64,000 nucleotides of DNA, taken from contig JALCQD010000001.1 of NCBI GenBank assembly GCA_022651005.1, forward strand, positions 248,001-312,000. Direction: 5' to 3'. Numbering within the stretch: position 1 is the first letter of the stretch; each line of letters starts with the position of its first letter. This DNA comes from Bifidobacteriaceae bacterium (lineage in GTDB: Bacteria > Actinomycetota > Actinomycetes > Actinomycetales > Bifidobacteriaceae). A program made the translations under genes and the position numbers. The notes beneath the pieces are model-generated. The model was not told where the DNA came from and did not search any database. It saw only the letters and a program-made list of their open reading frames with translations. This document shows, piece by piece, positions 1 through 9,843 of the stretch.

Positions 1-473
1 AACCACCCACGGAACCACAGCCCCACCACACTCAACGGCTTATAGAGCGACCGGCGCTCCACGCCAAGCTGTGCCACAAGCATCGAGAGAACGCACATCA
101 ACGGCATCGTCGTCAGAGTGAATCCCACATTGGAATACCTGGGACTCAGCACCGTGACCTCCCATATGAGCCAGCCACACAGAGCCACGAAAATCACCGC
201 ACAAAACAGTGACGCTCGTGAACCGACCTCGCGCAGTTGACGCCAGAAGAGTGCGCCAAAAGTCGCAAGAACGATCAGCCAAAAGACGCTGAACGCAATC
301 ATGATCGGGCCCTCGCTCTGAGCATCCTCGAGCGTCGCAATAATGACGCGGTCAAAAACGAGTGCAAGCCACAGTGCCGCAAGCGCATAGAGCACTCCTC
401 GCTGAGGGGATGGCTCTTGCTCGGTTTTCGACATTGGAAGAGAGGGCAATGGTAATGGTTCGCGTGACGTCAT
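1..473 (-). CDS. Integral membrane protein, C-terminus cut by window edge
   Basis: The reading frame runs off the left edge, so only the first ~157 residues are visible. The ATG at 473 overlaps the stop of the upstream XRE regulator as ATGA, and GGGGAG lies about 8 nt before it, which decides the start. An in-frame ATG 13 codons later is less likely. Four hydrophobic segments are seen near residues 26-48, 55-78, 87-107 and 115-138, so it is a polytopic membrane protein. I do not recognise a family. Its position as third gene after DUF2975 and an XRE repressor suggests it belongs to that small regulatory/membrane operon. Confidence 0.7.
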   Translation of the reverse strand, partial: MTSREPLPLPSLPMSKTEQEPSPQRGVLYALAALWLALVFDRVIIATLEDAQSEGPIMIAFSVFWLIVLATFGALFWRQLREVGSRASLFCAVIFVALCGWLIWEVTVLSPRYSNVGFTLTTMPLMCVLSMLVAQLGVERRSLYKPLSVVGLWFRGW

Positions 474-730
474 CGCGCGTCTCCCCTTCTGGAGGTGCTC
501 TCCGCCCCGCTTCCTTCTTCTACCGTGCCGTCCGCCGCATACTCGAGGATGTCTCCTGGTTGGCATTCCAAGACTCTGCACAGCGCGTTCAGGGTTGAGA
601 AACGGATGGCCTTGCCCTTAGAGTTCTTGAGGATCGAGAGGTTGGCAGGCGTCACGCCCACGCGTTCCGACAGCTCGTTAAGGCTGATCTTGCGCTGTGC
701 CATGACGACGTCGAGAGTAATGGAAATCAT
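470..730 (-). CDS. XRE-family HTH transcriptional regulator (YozG-like)
   Basis: This 86-residue protein is essentially one Cro/C1-type helix-turn-helix domain (about residues 5-68). It has the order seen in YozG-like regulators: RKISLNELSERVGVTPANLS for the first helices, then FSTLNALCRVLECQPGDILEY. The tail is short and polar. It lies 14 bp after a DUF2975 membrane protein and overlaps the next membrane gene by 4 bp, so the three genes are probably one transcript. XRE regulators of this size, paired with DUF2975 proteins, usually control their own operon. The inverted repeats upstream of the DUF2975 gene (1278-1309) are the likely binding site, which is inference. Confidence 0.85.
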   Translation of the reverse strand: MISITLDVVMAQRKISLNELSERVGVTPANLSILKNSKGKAIRFSTLNALCRVLECQPGDILEYAADGTVEEGSGAESTSRRGDAR

Positions 731-744
731 GTGTATCGCTCCCC

Positions 745-1197
745 TCAGATCGTCAAATCGTTTTCGGCTTTGATAGCAGCAGCTTGCGCCACCACCTGCG
801 ACAGCGTAAAGCAGGCGAGGCCGATGAGAACCGCGGCCACTACCACGAGAACGGACGTCGCGTCAGGATAGAGAATCGTGCGAAGCGTGAACAACGCCGC
901 CGTCACCATAGACAGCCATCCGGCACGCGTCAGCGCTCGGGAATTGCGCTTTGTGAAAGCTCCATCGGTCGCGACCATCGCCTGCGCCTCACCCAGACCC
1001 CAGATCACAAGAACACCTACCAGCATGTAAAAAACGGTGATGAACACAACGTACGTGCCGCTGCCAGCTCTTTCATCGGCGAAGATCCTCATAAGCGCCC
1101 CCGCCGTCCACGGCAGCGTCACGACGAGAACGCCTCCCACCGCCATGACCACTCGAATGACAATGACCAGCGTTCGCGTCAAAGATTTTGTAGACAT
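745..1197 (-). CDS. DUF2975 family membrane protein
   Basis: The 150-residue protein has four predicted membrane segments, near residues 10-35, 48-70, 92-112 and 116-140. Length, topology and the immediately downstream XRE gene match the DUF2975 family. Members are small four-helix membrane proteins of unknown biochemical role, typically encoded next to a YozG-like repressor. The ATG at 1197 follows GAGGGAC. It is the first gene of a probable three-gene operon reading left out of the window. An AT-rich region with overlapping inverted repeats precedes it. The family assignment rests on topology and neighbour, not on a motif I can prove. Confidence 0.75.
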   Translation of the reverse strand: MSTKSLTRTLVIVIRVVMAVGGVLVVTLPWTAGALMRIFADERAGSGTYVVFITVFYMLVGVLVIWGLGEAQAMVATDGAFTKRNSRALTRAGWLSMVTAALFTLRTILYPDATSVLVVVAAVLIGLACFTLSQVVAQAAAIKAENDLTI

Positions 1198-1277
1198 GCC
1201 ACGTCCCTCTCTTTTCGTGGGGCGTGCCCGGTGCGGACCACTGGCAGCCCCACGAAAATAGCTTGCGTATCTCCTTC

Positions 1278-1309
1278 ATTATTTATCGATAATCAATAAA
1301 TAATTATCG
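1278..1309. promoter_or_regulatory. Overlapping inverted repeats, candidate operator of the DUF2975/XRE operon
   Basis: In this AT-rich stretch, ATTATTTA (1278-1285) is repeated inverted as TAAATAAT (1297-1304). CGATAAT (1287-1293) is repeated inverted as ATTATCG (1303-1309). TTATCGATAA (1283-1292) is itself a perfect palindrome. It lies 80-110 bp upstream of the DUF2975 start, where a repressor site would be expected. Nothing else in 1198-1407 stands out apart from this and the ribosome binding site. Confidence 0.5.
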
Positions 1310-1407
1310 TTTTAAAGGAAATATGCGTGACATTCACATTTGCGCCGAGTCCACATCCGTTCCTCGCCGCACTCAGGCCGCACCGTCCTCACCTCTCGGC
1401 CTCACTC

Positions 1408-2562
1408 CTATCGGCGAGCCTCAGAAGACAGCGGGAAGCGCAGTGCCATCACCGTGCCCTGCGGCCCCGTGCTCTCCACATCGACAGTGCCACCGTAGCG
1501 GTGGGCAATATCGCGCACGAGCGCGAGTCCGAGTCCGTATCCGCGCCGATGAGCTCCACCCGCTGCCCGAGCATTACCGCCCTCTTCTCGATTGCTCGTC
1601 AAATCCTCACGCACGAACCGGGTGAAAAGCCTCTCGGGATCTCCAGAGATCCCCGCACCTCGGTCCTCCACCCGAACAACGGCACGATTCTTCGACACCT
1701 CGAGAGAAAGCCTCACCTGCGAGTCCTGGGGAGAATGCGCCACGGCGTTATCCAGCACGGCGACAAGGCAACGCGTCAACCCGGTCTCACCGCCATTTAC
1801 CACCGCCTGCTCATTCTCCGGGAGCACCTCCACGTGAATGCTCACGTTCCGTTCCGCTCCCAATGGCTCCACTGCCGACGCCGCCTTGCGCATCGACACA
1901 GCAACACGTGACGTCTCTCCGCTCGCCGCCGACTGGGTGGCCGAAAGCAAATCGTTGACAACGGCGTCCATGCCATCCACATCCTCACGTAACTGCCGTA
2001 AATCCTCTGTAACGTCCGCAGAGAGGTCTGAGCCAACGCCCCCGCCTTGCGACAGATGCCATTCCACCGTGTCGATGCGCAAAGACATCACGGCGAGGGG
2101 AGTCTTGAGTTCGTGGCTTGCATCAGCCACGAAATGCCGCTGGAGACGAATCACGTCTTCCATCGGCACGAGCCGTTGCCGCGCAAAATACCAACCGATG
2201 ACGCCGGACGCCACCACTGCACACACGACGAAGGCGACGACGAACGCTACTGCACGATTACGATCAATGACCCACGCATCGTACGATGCCGGAAGCTGAG
2301 TTTTCCCGGCGATGCCGTCTTCTGCGAACTCATGGCGAGAACTCATCACAACGCCAACGACGAGCAATACCCCGCCGAGAACGCAGATCGCGCTCATCGC
2401 CGCCACGATGCGCAGACTCACTGACGATGCCGCCGCGCCCGTGGAAGCGGCACCATCAGAAGGAGCCCTTCCGGAGGAAGTCCTCGGCGAATGATGCGTG
2501 AGAGAAAATAATCGTCGCATTTCTGCTCCTTCGTGCGTCCCGCTGTCGGCATTCCGCCGCAT
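1408..2562 (-). CDS. Sensor histidine kinase (HisKA/HATPase)
   Basis: The protein is 384 residues from ATG 2562. An in-frame ATG at 2520 has a better-placed AGGAG and is a real alternative. There are two membrane segments (about residues 50-75 and 107-128). A short linker is followed by the phosphoacceptor H-box VADASHELKTPLAVM and the ATPase N-box (VLDNAVAHS). The glycine-rich boxes are EDRGAGISG and GYGLGLALV. It autophosphorylates on the H-box His and passes phosphate to the response regulator encoded 16 bp upstream. The order PAP2 phosphatase, regulator, kinase suggests a cell-envelope signal, but the ligand is unknown. Confidence 0.9.
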   Translation of the reverse strand: MRRNADSGTHEGAEMRRLFSLTHHSPRTSSGRAPSDGAASTGAAASSVSLRIVAAMSAICVLGGVLLVVGVVMSSRHEFAEDGIAGKTQLPASYDAWVIDRNRAVAFVVAFVVCAVVASGVIGWYFARQRLVPMEDVIRLQRHFVADASHELKTPLAVMSLRIDTVEWHLSQGGGVGSDLSADVTEDLRQLREDVDGMDAVVNDLLSATQSAASGETSRVAVSMRKAASAVEPLGAERNVSIHVEVLPENEQAVVNGGETGLTRCLVAVLDNAVAHSPQDSQVRLSLEVSKNRAVVRVEDRGAGISGDPERLFTRFVREDLTSNREEGGNARAAGGAHRRGYGLGLALVRDIAHRYGGTVDVESTGPQGTVMALRFPLSSEARR

Positions 2563-2578
2563 TATTCCCCTGTCGATG

Positions 2579-3298
2579 CTATTCCCCTGCTGGTTCTCCG
2601 ATGCGATACCCTCGGCCGTGCACTGTGATAATCATGTCGCGCACCGTCTTCCGCCGAATATACGACACATAAGTGTCGATGACGCCGCTATCCGCATGAT
2701 CTGAAAAGACTTTTCTCACCAACTCGTCGCGAGCGAAAATGTGCTGCGGCGAGGAGGCGAGCACGCCCAATAATCGCACCTGCGACACCGTGAGGTTCAC
2801 GGAGCCCCCGGCAGGATTCTCGATCTGCTGCCGGTTCGGACGCAACATCCAGTCACCGATGGGGATTTCAACTTCCTGGACCGAACGCCCCCGGGTCAGC
2901 GAGCGCACGCGCGCCTCCAGCTCGGCGAAATGAAATGGCTTCACGAGATAATCGTTCGCCCCACCATCGAGACCGTCGACGATGTCGTCCACGCTGGCAA
3001 GCGCCGTCAGCATAAGCGCCGGAACGCTCAGCCCGTTGCGGCGCAGCGCACGCACCACGTCAAGGCCGTCCATATCGGGAAGGCGGCGATCCGCCACCAC
3101 CACATCGAATTGGTCTCTCGTGAGCGCCGTCAGTGCCTCGCTGCCCGTACGCGCCCATGTGACACGATACATGCGAGCGAGCAGGCTCCGGGTCATATCG
3201 CCCAAGCGCGCGTCGTCCTCGATGAGAAGTATTGCCGGTTTTAGGAGCGCAAAGGGGTCCGAAAGTGCCGTCGGGGATTCAGTTTCCGTACTGCTCAT
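2579..3298 (-). CDS. OmpR/PhoB-family response regulator
   Basis: The 239-residue protein has a receiver domain (about 22-140) with acidic pocket IEDD, phosphoacceptor Asp in VVVADRRLPDMDG, Thr in MLTAL and Lys in YLVKPF. A winged-helix effector domain follows (about 145-235), with VSYIRRK and GRGYRIGEP at its end. The start ATG overlaps the PAP2 phosphatase stop by 4 bp (ATGA), so the two are translationally coupled. Its cognate kinase follows directly. Regulation of the operon itself and of envelope genes is likely but not shown by the sequence. Confidence 0.93.
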   Translation of the reverse strand: MSSTETESPTALSDPFALLKPAILLIEDDARLGDMTRSLLARMYRVTWARTGSEALTALTRDQFDVVVADRRLPDMDGLDVVRALRRNGLSVPALMLTALASVDDIVDGLDGGANDYLVKPFHFAELEARVRSLTRGRSVQEVEIPIGDWMLRPNRQQIENPAGGSVNLTVSQVRLLGVLASSPQHIFARDELVRKVFSDHADSGVIDTYVSYIRRKTVRDMIITVHGRGYRIGEPAGE

Positions 3299-4023
3299 GA
3301 CAGCTCCGCCTCCTCCTGCCCAACACCACGATCAGCAGTACGCTCGCTAATAGCAGCTCCGACTCCCGGAACACGGAAGAGCCGTTGCATGAGCGGCGCG
3401 ATACTCACGATAATCAACGGGCACACCACCAGTGACGTCGCAACATCTGTGGGAAAGTGAACGCCAAGGATAAGGCGGGAAGTAGCCACGCACAGTACGA
3501 AGGCAGCCGCCACCGCATAGCCCACCGTCCACGCCACAGCGCTGTGCGTCACACGGCGCATCACGAGCAGCACCAACGCCACCACGGAAACGGCAGCTGC
3601 AACATGGCCGCTGGGGAAGCTTGGGTCTCCGGGGGTCGTCACGCCCACGTCCGGACGAGGGCGATTGACGATTTGCTTGATAATGAGCACATACGCCAGC
3701 GGTACAAGAACCGTGGCGAGGTGCGCAGCAATCGGCCGCCATTGCTTGGTGACCGCAAGTACTGCCACCGCAATGATGACGATCCACACAGCGCTCGCCA
3801 CGGGCGAGAACAGCGCAGCGATGAGCCACGACAGCGCTACCACTGCAGCAGGTGCCGCATGAATGGAGACGAGGAAGGCGGTTTCGATTGCCGTTTGATG
3901 TGCGGAGGCTGCGAGAAAATGGCCGACGATGGGCGTTGCAATGCACACTGCAAGGGTGACGAATTGCACCACCAGCCGAGGCGCTCTCGACGAATGACGT
4001 TTTTCACTGGACATGAGCCCCAT
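3295..4023 (-). CDS. PAP2-family membrane phosphatase
   Basis: This is a 242-residue, six-helix membrane protein carrying the full phosphatidic-acid-phosphatase signature. The parts are K-x6-RP in KQIVNRPRP, PSGH in FPSGHVAAAV and SR-x5-H-x3-D in SRLILGVHFPTD. Family members remove phosphate from lipid pyrophosphates or phosphatidate at the outer membrane face, for example undecaprenyl pyrophosphate recycling. The substrate here cannot be read from sequence. It is the first gene of an operon with an OmpR-type regulator and a sensor kinase and overlaps the regulator by ATGA, so lipid phosphate turnover and signalling are linked. Confidence 0.9.
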   Translation of the reverse strand: MGLMSSEKRHSSRAPRLVVQFVTLAVCIATPIVGHFLAASAHQTAIETAFLVSIHAAPAAVVALSWLIAALFSPVASAVWIVIIAVAVLAVTKQWRPIAAHLATVLVPLAYVLIIKQIVNRPRPDVGVTTPGDPSFPSGHVAAAVSVVALVLLVMRRVTHSAVAWTVGYAVAAAFVLCVATSRLILGVHFPTDVATSLVVCPLIIVSIAPLMQRLFRVPGVGAAISERTADRGVGQEEAELS

Positions 4024-4062
4024 GATGCACCCTCTCGGCTAAGAACTCTCTAAGAAACACCT

Positions 4063-4851
4063 GTGCGCGAATCACATCACGCAGGTGCGCCTCCTTACTC
4101 TAGTATGAACATCGTGACGATTCCATCTTCAGAGCACACCTCATTCGCCCTCAAGGGCTCCCCTGTGCTCAGCGTGCGCAACGCAACGTGTTCCACTGAT
4201 TCCACCACGGTTTTTTCGAATCTGGATCTCGATCTGTATTCCGGCGAAATCGTTGACCTCACAGGCGCGAGCGGTGCCGGAAAATCAAGTTTGCTCACCA
4301 TCATCGCTCAACTCAACCCGCGTGGGAATGCCACGCTGAGCCTCCATGACACGGACTCGACGCGTTTCTCCTATCAACAGTGGCGCAGGCGCGTGGCATA
4401 CGTACCGCAGAAGCCAACGCTGCTGGGAGATACCGTGGCCTCGGCTATTCGGCTGCCATGGACACTAAAGGCATACGAGGAATCGGAACGTGAGAAGAAC
4501 GCGCCTTTTGCGCTGTCTCCCGCCACTGAGGCAACCGCTCCCGACGATTCCTCGCTGCGTGCCTCTCTGGACGCGATCGGGTGCGCCGATGTGGAACTTG
4601 ACCGTCACCCTCGTGATCTCTCGGGCGGGCAGGCGGCCCGCGTCTGCCTCTTGCGCACCATTCTCACGCGGCCGGCGGTGCTGCTGGCCGACGAGGTTGA
4701 CGCCGGGCTTGACGACGACAACGCGCTCAAAGTGTCGGCGATGATGACGTCGGCGGCAGAGGAAGGCATGGCGATTCTCCGCATCCGACACCGAGCGTCG
4801 GACGGGCACGAGTCACGCACAGTGGTGCTGAAGGATGGGGTATTGAAATGA
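4063..4851 (+). CDS. ABC transporter ATP-binding protein, FetA/YbbL-like
   Basis: The longest frame starts at GTG 4063; the ATG at 4105 is a likely true start. Neither has a strong ribosome binding site, so the N-terminus is uncertain. The nucleotide-binding domain shows Walker A GASGAGKSS, Q-loop YVPQKP, signature LSGGQ and Walker B VLLADEVDAG with catalytic Glu. About 30 extra residues lie between the Q-loop and the signature. The downstream permease overlaps by ATGA and belongs to the FetB/UPF0014 family, which makes this the partner ATPase. In E. coli FetAB is linked to iron export and oxidative-stress tolerance; the same role here is inference. Confidence 0.85.
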   Translation: MRESHHAGAPPYSSMNIVTIPSSEHTSFALKGSPVLSVRNATCSTDSTTVFSNLDLDLYSGEIVDLTGASGAGKSSLLTIIAQLNPRGNATLSLHDTDSTRFSYQQWRRRVAYVPQKPTLLGDTVASAIRLPWTLKAYEESEREKNAPFALSPATEATAPDDSSLRASLDAIGCADVELDRHPRDLSGGQAARVCLLRTILTRPAVLLADEVDAGLDDDNALKVSAMMTSAAEEGMAILRIRHRASDGHESRTVVLKDGVLK

Positions 4852-5663
4852 TTCTTTCGAGTTATGCCACAGTGACCGCCGCCGCTACCGCCACTACTTC
4901 CTACCCCATCGATATCTGGGGCGTGGTGGTGGCGCTTGTATTGGTGGCGGCAGCAACCGCCATCTCAGGGCTCCTGCATCTGGGCCTCGTGAAATCCATG
5001 GTCATCTCGACGGCACGCTCTCTGCTGCAGCTACTGGCCATGGGACTGATTATTCGTTTCGTCATACAGCAGAACAACTGGATGCTGGTGGTGGCGCTGC
5101 TGGTCATCATGCTTTTTGCGGCGGTGCAGATCACGCTGGCGCGGGCGCATGGAATTCCAAAAGGGCTCGCGCTGCCGGTGTTTCTCACACTCACCGTCGT
5201 GATGCTGCTCATGGTGTGCCTCGTCACAGAGCTCATGCTGCGACCTCAGCCGTGGTACGCGCCACAGCTGGTCATTCCCGTGACGGGAATGATGCTGGGC
5301 AACGCCGTGTCGGCCATAGCCCTCGCCTTGTCGCGTTATTTCGAAGACATGCACGAGCGTGCCGACGACATTGAGATGCTGCTGGCGCTGGGTGCCACAC
5401 CGTACGAGGCGGCGAGGCCGTCCATTCTGTCCTCTGTGCGACTGGGGCTCATCCCCACCATTTCGACGCTCGCCTCCAGTGGCATCGTGCTCATTCCCGG
5501 AATGATGGCAGGTCAGGTGATTGCGGGGGCCGATCCCCTCAATGCCGCCGAATACCAGTTCGTGGTGCTGGCGTCGCTGTCCGCTCTGACCCTGGTGGGA
5601 GACATTGTCATCATGATGGCCGTCTATAAGCGCAGCTTCACTGACAGGGATCAGGCGGTATAG
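4848..5663 (+). CDS. fetB: ABC transporter permease, FetB/UPF0014 family
   Basis: The 271-residue protein has about seven membrane helices and the conserved UPF0014 core. This includes SMVISTARSLLQLLAMG near residue 45, PVTGMMLGNAVSAIALAL, and the cytoplasmic coupling segment EMLLALGATPYEAARPS. The end of the protein carries IPGMMAGQVIAGADPLNAA. Length and motifs match full FetB proteins. It begins 4 bp inside the ATPase gene and is probably cotranscribed with it. The gene ends in front of convergent guaB, with hairpins between them. Confidence 0.88.
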   Translation: MILSSYATVTAAATATTSYPIDIWGVVVALVLVAAATAISGLLHLGLVKSMVISTARSLLQLLAMGLIIRFVIQQNNWMLVVALLVIMLFAAVQITLARAHGIPKGLALPVFLTLTVVMLLMVCLVTELMLRPQPWYAPQLVIPVTGMMLGNAVSAIALALSRYFEDMHERADDIEMLLALGATPYEAARPSILSSVRLGLIPTISTLASSGIVLIPGMMAGQVIAGADPLNAAEYQFVVLASLSALTLVGDIVIMMAVYKRSFTDRDQAV

Positions 5664-5684
5664 ATCAGAGTAGTTTAACGTCGT

Positions 5685-5721
5685 CTTGTCACTCAACGCC
5701 GTTGAGTGCGTAAGTGACAAG
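5685..5721. terminator. Two mutually exclusive hairpins between fetB and guaB
   Basis: CTTGTCACT (5685-5693) pairs with AGTGACAAG (5713-5721). CACTCAACG (5690-5698) pairs with CGTTGAGTG (5700-5708) around a single base. The two stems share bases 5690-5693, so they cannot be fully formed together. No clear T-run follows, so this is a weak or Rho-assisted terminator at best. Confidence 0.45.
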
Positions 5722-5734
5722 ATCAGACGCACGC

Positions 5735-5767
5735 AAAAGGGGACGCTCCCGAAGGAACATCCCCTTT
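5735..5767 (-). terminator. Rho-independent terminator of guaB
   Basis: On the minus strand AAAGGGGA and TCCCCTTT form an 8-bp stem (5736-5743 with 5760-5767) around a GC-rich loop. The run TTTT follows. It lies about 45 bp after the guaB stop. A 12-bp palindrome, TACCGGCCGGTA (5789-5800), lies between the stop and this hairpin. Confidence 0.7.
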
Positions 5768-5809
5768 CAACTACTTACTCGGCTTAACTACCGGCCGGTA
5801 ACCCGACTA

Positions 5810-7363
<1,554 letters not shown>

Positions 7364-7486
7364 TTATCCGTGTGTCTTGACACAAATGTGAACGGCCGTG
7401 TCTTTTGGCCGAGTTCTCGCTTCAGGCTGATTTTCCGGGGAGTACATCAACCTTCAAAGGTGTGCGTACCTACCCCTTTTAGCCGT

Positions 7487-8005
7487 TTATTTCTTGTCTT
7501 CACCCGCATTGCTCACGTAGGGGAAACGCGAGGTGAGCACAACGTACGCCTCGATACCGATGACCACAATGGCTCCCACAACAACATAGATCGCGAACAA
7601 CCGGTGATCGAACCACGTGGCGGACTTCAGGGCCACGAGCGCAATGATGATGATCACAATCTTGATCATCCACGACACCACCAAGCATGCGGTGAGCATG
7701 GAGAAGGTCATCTTTCCATGTGCCAACGCACCAAATACGGCGGGCGTCATGAGGCTGAAGATCAGCAGAATCACCAGCGCAATCACCGCCGCCACAATCC
7801 CGTGTGCGCCAGCCATGAACCAGCCGACGATTGCACCGATGACCGCCAACGCCACGAGAGCCACCGCCGAGTAGCGCACAATACGCCACATGAGCGATTC
7901 CACGGTGTCCTCGCTCGAGTGCACCGGCTCCAGACCGAGCTGCGCATCAACGTCGGCAGCGGACTTCTTTTTGCTCTGGTTATTCGGGGAGTTGAGAAGA
8001 GCCAT
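7487..8005 (-). CDS. AtpI-like small membrane protein (Rv1303-type)
   Basis: The start is set at ATG 8005 by AAGGAGGAG upstream, which makes a 172-residue protein overlapping the end of wecA by 26 bp. It has a polar N-terminus of about 45 residues, then four membrane helices, and a short polar tail. In mycobacteria the same position after rfe/wecA is held by a membrane protein (Rv1303) that directly precedes the ATP synthase genes. Position and topology therefore suggest an AtpI-like protein, which in other bacteria helps assemble the c-ring. Here guaB follows and no atp gene is visible in the window. The name is inference from context. Confidence 0.65.
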   Translation of the reverse strand: MALLNSPNNQSKKKSAADVDAQLGLEPVHSSEDTVESLMWRIVRYSAVALVALAVIGAIVGWFMAGAHGIVAAVIALVILLIFSLMTPAVFGALAHGKMTFSMLTACLVVSWMIKIVIIIIALVALKSATWFDHRLFAIYVVVGAIVVIGIEAYVVLTSRFPYVSNAGEDKK

Positions 8006-9119
8006 GAGTGCGCTCCTCCTTTCGGATTTCACGCATACGGCGCGAATAGTGCGGCGCCAGCGTGGCAACGGTGAGAATGGGCACAATGATAACGACGCCG
8101 ATGAGCACATCCACGAGGGGTACGAACAATGTCAGCGTTGAAGCGAAAGCAATGAGGAATGCCCATCCCCACATGATGAGCACGGCGGAACGCACCGAGT
8201 GCCCGATGCGCAGCATGCGGTGGTGCAAATGCATGCGGTCGGGATGCATGGGAGAATGCCCGTGGCTCACACGCCGCACGATGGCCAACACCATGTCGAG
8301 CACCGGAATGAAGAGCACCAAGATCGGCAGCAGAATCGGCATGAATACTGGCAGGTAAGCGCCTGATCCCATGGTGGAAGGATCGAAGCGACCCGTCATC
8401 ACGATGGACGCGCAGGTGAGCAGGTACCCCAATAGCATGGAGCCCGAGTCACCCATGAAGAGCTTTGCAGGATGCCAGTTGTGCAAAATGAAGCCCACGC
8501 AGATTCCCACGAGCGCCACGTCAAGCAACGTTGCCATGGACGTGTAGCTGGGTTGATCCCGCGAGAGGAAATAGCTGTAGAAAGCGAACGCGATGCCGCC
8601 TATCGCCACGATTCCTGCCGCCAAACCGTCGAGGCCATCGACGAAATTCACAGCGTTGATAGAGGCCACGATGAGGAACGCCGTCACCGCCATCGACACA
8701 CTGGGAGAGGCCGTGATGAGCGAGCGACCCCAGGGCAGCGAAATAATCTGCACTCCCTGCCACGATACAAACACCGCTATGAGAAGCTGACCGGCGAGCT
8801 TGAGCATCCAGTCAAGATCCCAAATGTCGTCAGCAATTCCCAACAGACAGATGAGCACCGCGCCCACCAGAATCACCCACGGCTGCGTGTTACCGATGAA
8901 GAGACCGGAAATCCATGGCGTTCCAAACGCAAAGCACACGGCAACCGCGAAGCCCAGCAGCATGCCGAGTCCACCCATGCGAGGCGTGGGAACAGTGTGC
9001 ACGTCGCGAGCGCGCACCTCCCCCACCGCTCCCATGTCGATGGCGAGGTGACGGATGAGCGGTATCAGCAGATACGTCGCTCCCCCGGCCACGGCGGCAA
9101 TGAATATATAGACTCTCAT
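7980..9119 (-). CDS. wecA: MraY/WecA-family glycosyl-1-phosphate transferase
   Basis: The 379-residue protein has about eleven membrane helices. It transfers a sugar-1-phosphate, commonly GlcNAc-1-P, from a UDP-sugar to undecaprenyl phosphate, which starts synthesis of wall glycopolymers. Diagnostic motifs are the Asp pair in GIADDIWDLDW, NAVNFVDGLDGLAAG, the metal-binding FMGDSGSMLLGYLL, and HLHHRMLRIGHS. The last favours WecA/Rfe over MraY. It starts 11 bp after the sua5-type gene in the chain rpmE-prfA-prmC-sua5-wecA. The exact sugar cannot be told. Confidence 0.88.
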   Translation of the reverse strand: MRVYIFIAAVAGGATYLLIPLIRHLAIDMGAVGEVRARDVHTVPTPRMGGLGMLLGFAVAVCFAFGTPWISGLFIGNTQPWVILVGAVLICLLGIADDIWDLDWMLKLAGQLLIAVFVSWQGVQIISLPWGRSLITASPSVSMAVTAFLIVASINAVNFVDGLDGLAAGIVAIGGIAFAFYSYFLSRDQPSYTSMATLLDVALVGICVGFILHNWHPAKLFMGDSGSMLLGYLLTCASIVMTGRFDPSTMGSGAYLPVFMPILLPILVLFIPVLDMVLAIVRRVSHGHSPMHPDRMHLHHRMLRIGHSVRSAVLIMWGWAFLIAFASTLTLFVPLVDVLIGVVIIVPILTVATLAPHYSRRMREIRKEERTHGSSQLPE

Positions 9120-9130
9120 GTGCGTCCAGT

Positions 9131-9841
9131 CTAGCGGTCGGCGTGGGCCGAGGAGATGGTGGAAGATCCAGCCTTGCGTGCGGTATCGGCATGCAGCGCG
9201 GCGCGAATCACCCGCGCGGGAATAACACCCTCACGCAGAATATCGATGCCATCGGTTTTCTCGGGAGCCGCAGCCACCACCGTGGACGACACGGGCCCGG
9301 GAGTTGTACCCGCGTCGAAATATACTGCCACGTCGTCGCCGAGGGCCGCATACGCCTCCTGCGCGCTCGTGGCGGATTCCTGACCGGAGATATTGGCGCT
9401 CGTCGCAGCGAGGGGACCAAGAGCAGCGAGAATGTCATGCAGCGGGGCAAAGTCCGGCACGCGGATCCCCTGCGTGAGTTTTTCCGAACCATCAGGACGT
9501 GCATCGTGGCGCAGGGTGGCGAGGCGCGATGCCGGTACTGCGTCACAGATGGGAGAGAAGCCTCCTGGCAGGAACGTGGCGCTGAGCACCTCCAGAGGAT
9601 GAGGAAGACTCAACCCAAGGCTTTCGAGCGGCGAAAGGTCGGGAAACAGCACCTGGATTGATTTGGTGCGCGGACGGCGTTTCACTTCAAACAGTCGATC
9701 GATGGCTTCAGAATTGAAGGGATCGCAGGCCACGCCATAGACGGTGTCTGTGGGCACGACGATGAGGTCGCCTCGGGAGATGGCGGAGCGAGCCTCTTCC
9801 AACGATTCTGCCGTAATGGTACGTATCCTCTCGCTGCCCAT
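9131..9841 (-). CDS. L-threonylcarbamoyladenylate synthase (Sua5/YrdC/TsaC family)
   Basis: This enzyme makes threonylcarbamoyl-AMP from Thr, bicarbonate and ATP for the t6A37 modification of ANN-decoding tRNAs. The YrdC fold is clear: VPTDTVYGVACDPFN near residue 30, KRRPRTKSIQVLF, the later PLAATSANISGQ, and STVV with LREG near the end. At 236 residues it is a YrdC domain with a short tail rather than a full two-domain Sua5. It is packed 2 bp after prmC and 11 bp before wecA, as in other actinobacteria. Confidence 0.92.
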   Translation of the reverse strand: MGSERIRTITAESLEEARSAISRGDLIVVPTDTVYGVACDPFNSEAIDRLFEVKRRPRTKSIQVLFPDLSPLESLGLSLPHPLEVLSATFLPGGFSPICDAVPASRLATLRHDARPDGSEKLTQGIRVPDFAPLHDILAALGPLAATSANISGQESATSAQEAYAALGDDVAVYFDAGTTPGPVSSTVVAAAPEKTDGIDILREGVIPARVIRAALHADTARKAGSSTISSAHADR

Positions 9842-9843
9842 CC

